NCBI GenBank assembly: GCA_963715045.1
Contig: CAVQRC010000007.1
Span: 43,462 to 107,461, forward strand
Origin: CAVQRC01 sp963715045
GTDB lineage: Bacteria > Planctomycetota > Planctomycetia > Pirellulales > Lacipirellulaceae
Length of the DNA stretch: 64,000 bases
Direction of reading: 5' to 3'
Shown here: in pieces, positions 51,738 to 59,875 of the stretch
Layout of the letters: each line of letters starts with the position of its first letter
How positions within the stretch are numbered: the stretch's first letter is position 1
The notes under the pieces: model-generated
What the model saw: the letters and a program-made list of their open reading frames with translations, nothing else
Databases searched by the model: none
What the model was told of the DNA's origin: nothing
Position numbers and translations under genes: made by a program

Positions 51738-51784
51738 TAGCGGAGGAGGGACTCGAACCCCCGACACGCGGATTATGATTCCGC
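51738..51784 (-). pseudogene. 3' fragment of a tRNA(CAU) gene, probable attachment site
   Basis: The minus strand folds as the 3' part of a tRNA: anticodon arm GCGGA-ATCATAA-TCCGC with anticodon CAT (51768-51784), a five-base variable loop GTGTC, a T arm GGGGG-TTCGAGT-CCCTC with the invariant TTCGA (51746-51762), and the acceptor strand CTCCGCT with discriminator A (51738-51745). The acceptor 5' strand and D arm are absent. An isolated 3' tRNA half beside an integrase fragment is the expected result of element integration or loss. Frames translating it as GGGTRTPDTRIMIPP are artefacts. Confidence 0.8.
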
Positions 51785-52078
51785 CGGTTGTGGTCGAATT
51801 CCCTGAGAAATTTGGCCATACCTCTTCCCGCGCAGCAGCAGGCGCAGCACTCAATCCTGCCATTGCCCCGATCTCCCCGGAACTACAGTTCATCATCAGC
51901 ACTTGGCCCGATTTGCCGGAGGCAATCCGAGCAGCCATGGTCGCATTGGTTCAGCCATACGACGCGGGAGAACAACAGCAACGGATCCTGAGCGACAACG
52001 ATTCGACCACCCCCCACCCGACCCCATAGGCCCACCAGCCTGTGGGGTTGTTTCATTTACGGACCAAAACGACCCACC

Positions 52079-52133
52079 GTCTACGCAACTACACAACCTC
52101 CGATTCCCCGACGTTTTCCATGGTTTCGTAGAC
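52079..52133 (+). repeat. ~54-bp hairpin repeat, copy A (GTCTAC...GTAGAC)
   Basis: It begins GTCTACGCAAC and ends GGTTTCGTAGAC, which is almost the reverse complement of its own start. It shares its right-hand 40 bp pattern (ACAACYTCCGA, then GTTTCGTAGAC) with copies at 56247-56300 and 56365-56418. Confidence 0.78.
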
Positions 52134-52172
52134 GAGCGTGAAAACGGACCTCATGCAACACGCAAGCACACT

Positions 52173-52210
52173 CCCCCTGGGGCCCCTCCAGCGCCTGGGG
52201 ATTTGTCCCG
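52173..52210 (+). repeat. GC-rich block shared with 56453-56489
   Basis: Starts CCCCCTGGGGCCC and ends CTGGGGATTTGTCCCG. The same block follows hairpin repeat copy B at nearly the same distance (40 versus 35 bp), so hairpin repeat plus block form one element. Confidence 0.65.
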
Positions 52211-52377
52211 CTCCCCCCACCCCCGTTTGCCTTGCGGGTTCCAATTATCCCCACCCCTCCACCAGCAACGGATTCCAGCCGAAAGCTTCTTTGGCCAGCC
52301 TTGTGGCGGCCAACTCACAGCTCGCAGTGCGGGCATCAACCAGGCGGACAAAGCAGAGCAAAGGGTCCGCCGACAGC

Positions 52378-53090
52378 ATGGAGGCAATCATGCTCGAGCA
52401 ACCATCCGTACTTCCTGAGGGTTCTCTGTGCGATGAGCAACCGGAGCTCCTAGACGGTGGTCAGGGCCCAACGGGGGTTCACCCTCAGAGCAAGCCCAGA
52501 AAGTCAAAAGCCGACACCCATGGTCCCATGGATCAATTCAGAGACCGTTACCAGGTCGTGGTTGAGGAAGGGGCGCGCTTGGCGACCCCTGGATGGAGAT
52601 CATTCCTGGCAGCAGAGGTCACATCTACGTGCACTCGCTGACCCCACCGAAGCTGGGCGTTTCTCTGGATCGCAAGATGGGAGCCTCCCGTACGCAACTG
52701 GCCCAGCTTGCTGCGGCTGGAGTCGTAGAGATCACGCAAGACGGAGATGACGGTGCCAACGCGATCTTCAGCATCGAGCACAGCGAGTTGATCTTCGGCC
52801 TGGTGGGGCGCGGAAGAGGCGACGAAACAAATCGTCGCCTCACCAGTTGCAGAAGCTGGCTGAGGCGGGCCGGCAGCACCGGTTTCGTTCGAAGCCACGG
52901 TGACATACGGCCCGTCCAGAGCTCTCAAATCGCTTCCGGCCTGTCCAAGGGGTCCCAGGGCCATGGGAGCTCTCCGACGCAAAAAAGGGGCCTCCTGTTG
53001 ATCGCTAACGACCGGCCGGTGAACGAGCCACCTGGGTCTGGCTGGCACTCGGGCCAGGGGAGAACAACACAACGACTGAAGCGATGGTGA
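52378..53090 (+). CDS. hypothetical mobile-element-associated protein (frameshifted)
   Basis: One frame from the ATG at 52378 reads MEAIMLEQPSVLPEGS and ends near GARLATP. It resumes in another frame at about 52593 as MEIIPGSRGHIYVHS, then KLGVSLDRKMGASRTQLAQL and AAAGVVEITQDGDDGANAIF. I recognise the GSRGHIYxHS...LGVxLDR...VxQDGDDGA pattern as recurring in planctomycete mobile regions, but no function is known to me. After about 52800 the frame is uncertain. It lies directly downstream of the hairpin repeat and its shared block, and may be cargo of that element. Confidence 0.45.
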
Positions 53091-53211
53091 AGAAGTGGCG
53101 AAGAGGCTGCTGAGTCCTAATCTCCAGGCCCTCTAGCTTGGAGAACTCGTGAGAATGTTGGCACCACTGGGTTGCCGGCTGATGTGTGCCCCGAACCGAA
53201 AGAGGTGAGAG

Positions 53212-53412
53212 ATGAGTGACGACTTCCAGCTTGACGTGATCGCCGGTGAGATCGTGCGGCAGTGCCCCGAGCAAATCGCGGCCGAGTTGTACGCACTGCT
53301 GCGTTCGGTCTCCGATGACTTGGAGGAAATCGAAGAGCTTGCGATTCGTCGGCCGGTGGCCGATCTGGCCCACGAACTTGACTTGGCGATGTACGAGCGA
53401 CTGGTTGGGTGA
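53212..53412 (+). CDS. small acidic hypothetical protein
   Basis: 66 residues: MSDDFQLDVIAGEIVRQCPE, QIAAELYALLRSVSDDLEEI and EELAIRRPVADLAHELDLAM. The start has a good AGAGGTGAG Shine-Dalgarno sequence six bases upstream. It is predicted to be all-helical and strongly acidic. The clean start and bias suggest a real gene, but I do not recognise the family. Confidence 0.5.
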   Translation: MSDDFQLDVIAGEIVRQCPEQIAAELYALLRSVSDDLEEIEELAIRRPVADLAHELDLAMYERLVG

Positions 53413-53920
53413 GCCGGAAAGTGGGTACTCGAAGGGCCCGCAAAACGTTGGCTGGAATCGCTCCCGAATCGTTCTCGACGTTGAGGGAATCGCCAGCCCG
53501 GAGGAACAGAGCCTTCCAGACGCTCGGCCTTTGTAGGAGAAGGCGGCTGCCGCCGCGTTGCTCCATCCGCAGCGGTCGATGTCGGGAGGGGAAGACAATC
53601 TACTGGGCAGTCTTAAGTCCAGTGGGCTGCCCGTTGCGGTCTGCCGTTTCGAAAGGCAAGGTATCACGCACCTGCACTTCGCGTATTGCAGTTTCCAGCC
53701 AAGGTCTGACTCACCGCTGCACTGTTGCGTCGTCTCTGTCAAACACGCAGCATGTAACTCGCCGAGCCTGGCACGCGGATTGCATCGATATATGCCGCTC
53801 GAAAGAGGATGCGACCCAGGAGGTTTTCTTTGCATGCCAATGAGCGGCTTCGCACATTTGTTGTTGCTTAGTCGCACACGTTAGTCGACGAAATCCACTT
53901 TGCCTGAGGGAGAAAATAAA
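53413..53920. other. stretch without recognised genes
   Basis: About 500 bp with no conserved coding sequence on either strand. The last 40 bases are the leader of the next gene, with GAGGGAG at 53906-53912. Confidence 0.45.
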
Positions 53921-54975
53921 ATGGAAACAAGAATTGGACGAAACCGAGTGGTCGCCATAGTTCTCCATGTTCTTCTCGCAGCAATGTTGATCTGTGCGAC
54001 ATCCGACATTTTCGCCGACACGTTCGGCAGCGGCGACAATCAGTTCGACATTGAGTTCGTCACGATCGGCGAATCCTGGCAATCCGGCCGACACGACGGG
54101 CAATCCGAATCCGGCTGGCTCGGTGGATTACGTCTACAGCATCGGCAAGTACGAAATCAGTCGCGACATGGTCGAGAAGGCCAACGCGGAAGGCGGACTG
54201 GGCCTTACGTTGGACCCGATGGATTTCGTTACCGGCGGTCCACGTCCCGACATGCCGGCCACCGGCGTGAGTTGGAACGAGGCGGCGCAGATTCGTGAAC
54301 TGGCTGAATACGAGCGAAGGCTTCTCGGCGGCATACAAGTTCGCCACCCAGCCAGGCGAGGTGGGCTACGACTCGAACGCAAACATCTTGCTGTGGGAAC
54401 CCACGGACGCCGGTTACGACGCGGCCAACCTGTTTCGCAACAGCCAGGCACATTACTTTCTGCCGAGCGTCCACGAATGGTACAAGGCGGCCTTCTACGA
54501 TCCGGATGCGAATGATGGTGCCGGGGGCTATTGGGACTTTCCGACTGGGAGTGATTCCGTACCGACCGCAGTCGCCAGCGGCACCGCTGCCGGGACGGCA
54601 GTGTGGGACCAAGCATTTGAACAGGGCCCGGCCGACATCACGCTCGCCGGGGGTTTGAGTCCTTACGGCGTCATGGGTCAGGGTGGCAATGTTTGGGAGT
54701 GGGAAGAAACGGAGTACGATCTTGATCAACGACAATGGTTCGTCTGTCCGCGGGGTGCGGGGGGGCGATTGGAGCTTCGACCATCATCTCCGACGACCTG
54801 TCCGCCTCGATCCGCGAGCAGCGTCACCCCGTCGGAGTCGAGGAGCGACCTCATTGGTTTTCGCGTCGCAAGCATCCCTGAGCCAAGTTCGCTGCTGTTA
54901 GGAGCGTTGGGGACGCTAGGACTGTTGCTGTCGAGACGAAGCGTCTCGATAAGGCCACAGGAGCTGGACCAATGA
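53921..54975 (+). CDS. FGE-sulfatase-fold (SUMF1-like) PEP-CTERM protein 1 (frameshifted)
   Basis: The signal peptide METRIGRNRVVAIVLHVLLA is followed by FGSGDNQFDIEFVTIG and, after a frame change near 54080, GSVDYVYSIGKYEISRDMVE and ATGVSWNEAAQI. A further change near 54300 gives AAYKFATQPGEVGYDSNANI, FLPSVHEWYKAAFYDPDAND and LSPYGVMGQGGNVWEWEETE. These are the sulfatase-modifying-factor (FGE) fold signatures, here in the non-catalytic binding-protein form. After another change at about 54770 it ends IGFRVASIPEPSSLLLGALG and LLLSRRS, a PEP-CTERM tail. The segment RGVRGGDWSF to FRVAS corresponds to the variable region of retroelement-diversified FGE-fold proteins. Its stop overlaps the next paralogue's ATG. 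Confidence 0.72.
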
Positions 54976-55969
54976 TGAAGATCTCCACATCAATATTCTT
55001 AATCGTGCTGGCCACGCTTGCTGGTACGGTCAACGCCGCCGTCACATTCGACTGGGCCACCGTCGGCAATCCCGGCAACGCCGACGATATCCACGATGAG
55101 CGGCTACGGCGGCGTCGACTACACCTACCGCATCAGCAAGCACGAAGTCACCAACGCGCAGTACATGGAGTTCCTCAATGCGGTCGCCACGGTAGGCGAC
55201 GTGTATGGTCTTTACAACACAGAGATGGGTCGGAACCTATGGCGGCATCGACCGTAGCGGGAGCAGGTACGATCGGCGATCCCTACGCCTATTCCGTGAA
55301 GGGAGGTGACAACAATTGGCTTGCCCGGCCGGTGAACTACGTGTCGTTCTTCGACGCGATGCGGTTTACCAACTGGCTGCACAACGGACAGCCCAGGGGT
55401 CGCAGGATTCGGCACTACGGAGGATGGCGCGTCTACTATCTCAATGGCGCCACGAGCAGGCCGCCCTCAAGCGGTCAGCCGTACGGACGCCACCTACTTC
55501 ATCCCCAGCGAGGACGAATGGTACAAGTCGGCCTACTACGACGACGTCTGCAGGCGTGTACTACGACTATCCTACGGGCACCGATAGCACGCCTAGTAAC
55601 GACCTGATCAACCCCGACCCAGGCAACAACGCGAACTTCCCGCAGAGCGGCTACACCATCGGCAGCCCTTACTACACGACCGAAGTGGGTGAGTTCGAGA
55701 ACAGCGAGAGCCCCTACGGCACGTTCGACCAGGGGGGCAACGTGTGGGAGTGGAACGAAGCGGTCTTGTTTTCCGGCCAACGCGGCTTGCGGGGCGGGTC
55801 GTTCGACAGCAGCAGCTTCGTCCTCCTGCGCGCCGACGTCCGGATCGACTACAACCCCACGAGCGAGAACGCAGTCTTCGGTTTTCGCGTGGCAAGTATC
55901 CCTGAGCCAAGTACGGTTCTGTTAGGTGCTTTGGCAGCAGTAGGGCTATTGATGCGGAGAAGAGCTTAG
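54972..55969 (+). CDS. FGE-sulfatase-fold (SUMF1-like) PEP-CTERM protein 2 (frameshifted)
   Basis: A tandem paralogue of the preceding gene. Signal MMKISTSIFLIVLATLAGTV, then FDWATVGNPGNADD. Frame changes at about 55090, 55240 and 55400-55560 are needed to link YGGVDYTYRISKHEVTNAQY, MEFLNAVATVGDVYGLYNTE, AMRFTNWLHNGQP, YFIPSEDEWYKSAYY and SESPYGTFDQGGNVWEWNEA. The end reads RGLRGGSFDSSSFVLLRADV and FGFRVASIPEPSTVLLGALA with MRRRA, again PEP-CTERM. A Ser-rich run after RGGSFD is what one sees where adenine mutagenesis diversifies AAY codons in such proteins, but no donor repeat is visible. It is followed by an Avd-like gene. Confidence 0.72.
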
Positions 55970-56056
55970 GATCACCCTTGGTGCTTTAACCCTCTTACCC
56001 TTTACCTTTCCGCCACACAGCGGCGCGCGATTTGTGTTTCAGAATGGAGTTTCACG

Positions 56057-56246
56057 ATGAGACGCAAGGACCTGGTAGGGCCAGGACGCGAACCCCCGGT
56101 CCTGCAGGTGAAGTGGTACGACCTCACGCGCTGGATTCTGGAGAAGGTCGACAGCTTCCCCAAGAGCCAGCGGTTCGTGTTCGGAACGCGTCTGGCCGAA
56201 CACACGATCGACGTGCTGGAGACGCTGGTCAAGGCGTCTTACAGTT
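56057..56246 (+). pseudogene. Avd-like four-helix-bundle protein of a diversity-generating retroelement, truncated
   Basis: From the ATG at 56057 (Shine-Dalgarno-like GGAG in the leader) the frame reads MRRKDLVGPGREPPVLQVKW, YDLTRWILEKVDSFPKSQRF, VFGTRLAEHTIDVLETLVKA and SYS. This matches the first half of the four-helix-bundle Avd family (KWYDL...R...FP..QR...G.R......D.LE.LV.A.Y). Family members run to about 120 residues; here similarity stops abruptly where hairpin repeat copy C begins. No reverse transcriptase or template repeat follows. Avd proteins bind the reverse transcriptase in diversity-generating retroelements. Confidence 0.65.
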
Positions 56247-56300
56247 GTCAACTGACAACGGAACTTCGACTTTCACGGGGAATGCTGAGGTTTCGTAGAC
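56247..56300 (+). repeat. ~54-bp hairpin repeat, copy C
   Basis: Contains GGAACTTCGA and ends GAGGTTTCGTAGAC, aligned with copies A and B. Its left part (TGTCAACTGACAACG) is diverged from GTCTAC. It coincides with the break point of the Avd-like gene. Confidence 0.7.
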
Positions 56301-56364
56301 GCGGTTGGGTTCGTGACCAGGAACGAGCCTCTCCTCTGAGTGGTGCAGTCGAACTTGTGGATCT

Positions 56365-56418
56365 GTCTACTGTCTACACAACTTCGAAATCTGCGGGATT
56401 TGATGGGGTTTCGTAGAC
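56365..56418 (+). repeat. ~54-bp hairpin repeat, copy B
   Basis: Begins GTCTACTGTCTACACAACTT and ends GGGGTTTCGTAGAC; the outer GTCTAC/GTAGAC bases are complementary. It lies 65 bp after copy C, with an intervening segment that carries no gene. Confidence 0.78.
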
Positions 56419-56452
56419 AGGCGTTGTGTGTCTTGTTTCAGACCTGAAGCAG

Positions 56453-56489
56453 CCCCCTGGACCCCCCGGCGGCTTGGGGATTTGTCCCG
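56453..56489 (+). repeat. GC-rich block shared with 52173-52210
   Basis: Starts CCCCCTGGACCCC and ends TTGGGGATTTGTCCCG. Followed by a non-coding stretch up to the IS66 element at 56767. Confidence 0.65.
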
Positions 56490-56805
56490 TCCCACCCGGT
56501 CGTTTCGCCTTGAGCCTCATTGATTATCTCCACCACCTCCCCGGCGAGCAGAAGCAGTAGTGGATGGTGGCCGGGCGGAGTACCAGTGCATTCCAGCCGT
56601 GCGGTCACAAAGGGCCTCCCTGGAGCCCTCGAATCCCGGCGTGCTGATGTCATCGGCCTGGTGCCCCAGTTTGGTGATCTGGAGAAAAAACGGCTCGCAC
56701 CATGTGTGAGCGTTTGTCGATTCTCCAGATGCCCTGCAATTACTCGGACGCTTCCTCTCCTACTGCGTTAGCGTTCTCTGAACTGCATCACGGCGATCGC
56801 CGCGA

Positions 56806-58602
56806 TTAGATCTTGACGGCATGCCGCCGGTGCCGCCGGCGTTTCCGCCGTTTGGCAGTCTCCGCTTCGAGCTCCCGCTGTCGCTCCGCGCTGCGATGCT
56901 CCGGGTGTTCTTGGAGCCAACGGTCGGGCAGGAGTCTTGCGAGGTCGTCCATCTGCTGCGGCGAGAGTGATTCGAAAGACGTCGGTGCGTCACCCACCCG
57001 CAGGTACTCCGGCACGATCCTTGGAAGCTGAACGAGCACGTCATTGAGATACGGCAAGACGCGGACATGGTTGCGACGGGCGCTTTGAATCAGCGTGTAC
57101 CAGATGCAGCCCGCCTCGCCACCGCGGTCGCCGCCGAAGAACTGGTAATTCTTTCTGCCGATCACGGCCGGACGAATCGATCTTTCCGCCTGGTTGTTAT
57201 CAATCGCATACAGACCGTTCGTGGTAAACCGCGTCATCGCATCCCAGCGATTGAGCAGGTAGCCAATTGCCTCGTACAGCTTTGAGGATGGACGCACGGT
57301 CGGCTGCACCGCGGTAAGCCGCGGATGGAGCTGGCCGAGAATCGGAACCGACTCGCGCTGTCGCACCCGCTGTCGCTCTGCCGGCGCGGCGTCCGCCAAG
57401 CGGTCTTCAATGTCATAGAGTTCCCAGATCCAGGCCAGCGCCTCATGGGCGAGCGGATGTGTCGTCACCGCGCACGATTCATCGAACTTGCGGCGCGCAT
57501 GCGCCCAGCAGCCCAGATCGACCAGTCGGCCGTCTGATTCCTTCACCAGCGAGGTGTAGGCACTATGCCCGTCCGTCAACAGTCCTCCTTCAAATCCGGC
57601 CAGGATTTCCTGGGGACCGGCCCGCGATCGAGTCAGCCGATAGTCGAACAGCTGATACGGGTGGTCGTCGTCACCGACGTAGATCCACAGGTAAATGAGT
57701 TCCGTCGCTCCCGTTCCCGGTCGCAGTACGCGGGCCGTTGTTTCATCGGCCCGCACGTAAAAGCTCTCAAGTACCTGACGGTGAATGAGATCCCGCAGCG
57801 GCTTCAGTCGCTCGGCGGTGCGGAACAGCGAGGTGCTCAGCACGCTGCGGCCGAACCACATCCGGGCGGCCGCATGCAGCTCTTCCTGCAGGCGATAAAG
57901 CGGCAAGTGACGTTCGAACTTCGACTGGGCCAGCCACGCGACGGTACTCGCCCCAAACAGGCCCTTCTCGTTGATCGCGGGTGGCTTGCTGCTGGTAACG
58001 ATCAGCGATCCGTCGCGACTTGCCTGGCAGCCGTACGTGTAACGAACGTGCTCGGCCACATAGGCGGAGGGGGGAATGTATTCGAGTTGCCGTGAGATCG
58101 CTTCAGAAATCACCGTCCGTAGACCGCAACCACAAGGGCAAGCAAGTTCCTCTGGCGACAACGGATGTTCGAACCGTTTGACTGGCAGGCACTGAGGGAA
58201 CTCAAATCGCTTTCGCTTGCGGCGACGCTTGCGACCGGCAGGAAGTTCCTCGTCTTCAGATACCTCCGGCGCTGTTTCATCGGAGTCTTCTGAATCGCCT
58301 GGTTCGTCCAGCAACTGCGGCTCGAACAGCAGCTTCTGGTCCGGAGAAGGAATGAACCGCTCCCGACGCGGAGCAAAGAGAGACTTCTTCAGCAGCGCGA
58401 TCTGCTCGGAAAGCAACTCGACCTGAGCGTGGAGAGCTTCGAGCGTCTTCTGACGCTCGGCGTCGACGCTCTGCAGATGCTTGATCGTCGCGCGCTGTGC
58501 GGCGTTCTCTTGCTGGAGCCGGGCATTCTCTTTGCGGAGCTTGTCAGACGCCTTCGACAACGCTTCGTTCCTTCCAGCACACACCGCGAACATCCAATGC
58601 AC
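56806..58602 (-). CDS. tnpC: IS66 transposase TnpC
   Basis: An intact protein of 598 residues. An N-terminal coiled coil (LRKENARLQQENAAQRATIK) is followed by KKSLFAPRRERFIPSPDQ, the zinc-finger-like CPCGCGLRTVISEAISRQLE, and the DDE core: YVRADETTARVLRPGTGATE, GFEGGLLTDGHSAYTSLVKE and DLGCWAHARRKFDESCAV, then the final acidic segment YAIDNNQAERSIRPAVIGRK. The C-terminus is basic. Every IS66 landmark is present, so it is probably active. Confidence 0.95.
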   Translation of the reverse strand: MHWMFAVCAGRNEALSKASDKLRKENARLQQENAAQRATIKHLQSVDAERQKTLEALHAQVELLSEQIALLKKSLFAPRRERFIPSPDQKLLFEPQLLDEPGDSEDSDETAPEVSEDEELPAGRKRRRKRKRFEFPQCLPVKRFEHPLSPEELACPCGCGLRTVISEAISRQLEYIPPSAYVAEHVRYTYGCQASRDGSLIVTSSKPPAINEKGLFGASTVAWLAQSKFERHLPLYRLQEELHAAARMWFGRSVLSTSLFRTAERLKPLRDLIHRQVLESFYVRADETTARVLRPGTGATELIYLWIYVGDDDHPYQLFDYRLTRSRAGPQEILAGFEGGLLTDGHSAYTSLVKESDGRLVDLGCWAHARRKFDESCAVTTHPLAHEALAWIWELYDIEDRLADAAPAERQRVRQRESVPILGQLHPRLTAVQPTVRPSSKLYEAIGYLLNRWDAMTRFTTNGLYAIDNNQAERSIRPAVIGRKNYQFFGGDRGGEAGCIWYTLIQSARRNHVRVLPYLNDVLVQLPRIVPEYLRVGDAPTSFESLSPQQMDDLARLLPDRWLQEHPEHRSAERQRELEAETAKRRKRRRHRRHAVKI

Positions 58603-58617
58603 ACATCACGTTTATCT

Positions 58618-59046
58618 TCAATTCTTGTGGTGCGTCAAGGCTTCTTGTGAAGAAGTTTTCGTGATTGTTGGTAATGGCTCACGACGCCACCGCGCACGAC
58701 GTTTCACACTCGACAGTTCGATTCCCTCCAGCAGTAAACGCAACTCCTCCGTGCTCAATGTCAAACACTTCTGGGGAGGCGACGACGACGTGTTCTCGTC
58801 GTTCGAACGCAACGCTTCAAAAGTTCCTTGCTCCAGATGTTTGTAGAGAATGACGGTTCCGTCTCCCGTGAAGAAGAGCACCTTCAAACGATCGCGGCGG
58901 CGATTAAAGAACAGGAACAGATCACCGTTCTCGATCTGTTGGCCAAGTTCTTTCTCGACGATTCCGATGAGGCCGTGAAAGCTCTTCCGCATATCGGTGG
59001 GAGCCAGCGAGGCGAACACCTTGATCTGCGGCGGAATAATCAGCAT
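58618..59046 (-). CDS. tnpB: IS66 accessory protein TnpB
   Basis: 142 residues from the ATG at 59046: MLIIPPQIKVFASLAPTDMR, KSFHGLIGIVEKELGQQIEN, DLFLFFNRRRDRLKVLFFTG and DGTVILYKHLEQGTFEALRS. This is the IS66 Orf2-like family, required for transposition. The frame is open further upstream but the family starts here. It overlaps tnpA by 7 bp and ends 16 bp before tnpC. Confidence 0.92.
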   Translation of the reverse strand: MLIIPPQIKVFASLAPTDMRKSFHGLIGIVEKELGQQIENGDLFLFFNRRRDRLKVLFFTGDGTVILYKHLEQGTFEALRSNDENTSSSPPQKCLTLSTEELRLLLEGIELSSVKRRARWRREPLPTITKTSSQEALTHHKN

Positions 59047-59399
59047 CCAGCTGTCTCGCGGACCGCTCGCACGAGACCGGCAAGCGTGGCGTGGTCGATA
59101 CTGCTGGGCGCGTCGATGGCGACGCCGTGCGGGAGAAGCACGCGGACCATCGCCGGCACACTGCTCGATTCGATCCGGACCGGAAGGAGTTGAGCGGCCG
59201 AGGTCGTGGTGGCGTCTGGCTGTTGGTTCAGCTCCCGCGGCTCCGAATCCCGTTCCGCTAGCTTGCGTCGCCAGGAGTAAAAACCGGCCGCGGATATTGA
59301 TTCCTGCCGACAAAATGACGCCACGCTCAGGCCGCTTGTCGCCTGTCGTTCCAGCACGTTTCGCCAGTGCTGCTCCCGATCCCTACGCCGTCCGCCCAT
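59040..59399 (-). CDS. tnpA: IS66 accessory protein TnpA
   Basis: 119 residues with the helix-turn-helix N-terminus REQHWRNVLERQATSGLSVA, SFCRQESISAAGFYSWRRKL, then a linker and LLPHGVAIDAPSSIDHATLA and GLVRAVRE. This is the IS66 Orf1/TnpA arrangement: the first gene of the element, just inside the right inverted repeat. Confidence 0.88.
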   Translation of the reverse strand: MGGRRRDREQHWRNVLERQATSGLSVASFCRQESISAAGFYSWRRKLAERDSEPRELNQQPDATTTSAAQLLPVRIESSSVPAMVRVLLPHGVAIDAPSSIDHATLAGLVRAVRETAGC

Positions 59400-59488
59400 G
59401 AAAATATCTCCTGCGTTGAAAGGAACAAGTTCCCGCCATACAGGATAGCGCGCGAAATCGGGATGCAGTTAAGAGAACGCTAACCTTC

Positions 59489-59848
59489 ATGGGAACCGCA
59501 ATTTGCAGCAGGTTCCAAGCGTGGGCGTTGCCACTCTGGGCACTTCGAGTTTTACACGACAATTCCGATGGCGGCGTAGGTGTATGGATTTGCGATGATT
59601 ACGAAAGCTACGGTGATTGGCAGCAACGAGTGCCGATGAAGTGTGTTCAATGGGAGGACCGGATTTACTGGGATGGTCCATCGATACATGTCTGCGTACA
59701 GTGGGCTCCTGCGCTCCCGGCAGTGGGGCCCGTCGTGCCGCCAATCGATGATATTAGTCACGGAGGGTGGCCTGGTGAGGGATCCGGCCCCCCCGGGATC
59801 GAGTATCCTCCGGGCGAGACGTTTGGAGAGAGTTCATCAGAGGAGTAA
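59489..59848 (+). CDS. hypothetical protein beside the IS66 element
   Basis: 119 residues starting five bases outside the insertion sequence. The frame contains GVGVWICDDYESYGDWQQRV, DRIYWDGPSIHVCVQWAPAL, then a Pro/Gly-rich acidic tail (GHGG-like, EGSGPPGIEYPPGETFGESS). Base composition is less GC-rich than in the neighbours, which supports a horizontally acquired gene. Its original 5' end may have been cut by the insertion. No family is recognised. Confidence 0.45.
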   Translation: MGTAICSRFQAWALPLWALRVLHDNSDGGVGVWICDDYESYGDWQQRVPMKCVQWEDRIYWDGPSIHVCVQWAPALPAVGPVVPPIDDISHGGWPGEGSGPPGIEYPPGETFGESSSEE

Positions 59849-59875
59849 TGCCAGCCCCTGCGCCGGTGACATGCG

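Larger units (their letters stand above)
56767..59484 (-). mobile_element. complete IS66-family insertion sequence, 2,718 bp
   Basis: Terminal inverted repeats GTTAGCGTTCTCTGAACTGC at 56767 and, reverse-complemented, GTTAGCGTTCTCTTAACTGC at 59484 match at 22 of 23 bases. Between them lie tnpA, tnpB and tnpC, all on the minus strand and all with open frames. The eight bases flanking each side (CCTACTGC and CTTCATGG) do not match, so the usual 8-bp target duplication is missing. Confidence 0.92.

Noticed and set aside
51631..52029. Open frame containing GGGTRTPDTRIMIPP
   Set aside because: This peptide is the translation of the antisense of the tRNA 3' half; such ORFs are common annotation artefacts.
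52079..56418. Integron attC sites
   Set aside because: The hairpin repeats have complementary ends, but no GTTRRRY core and no IntI-type integrase is present, so the name is not justified.
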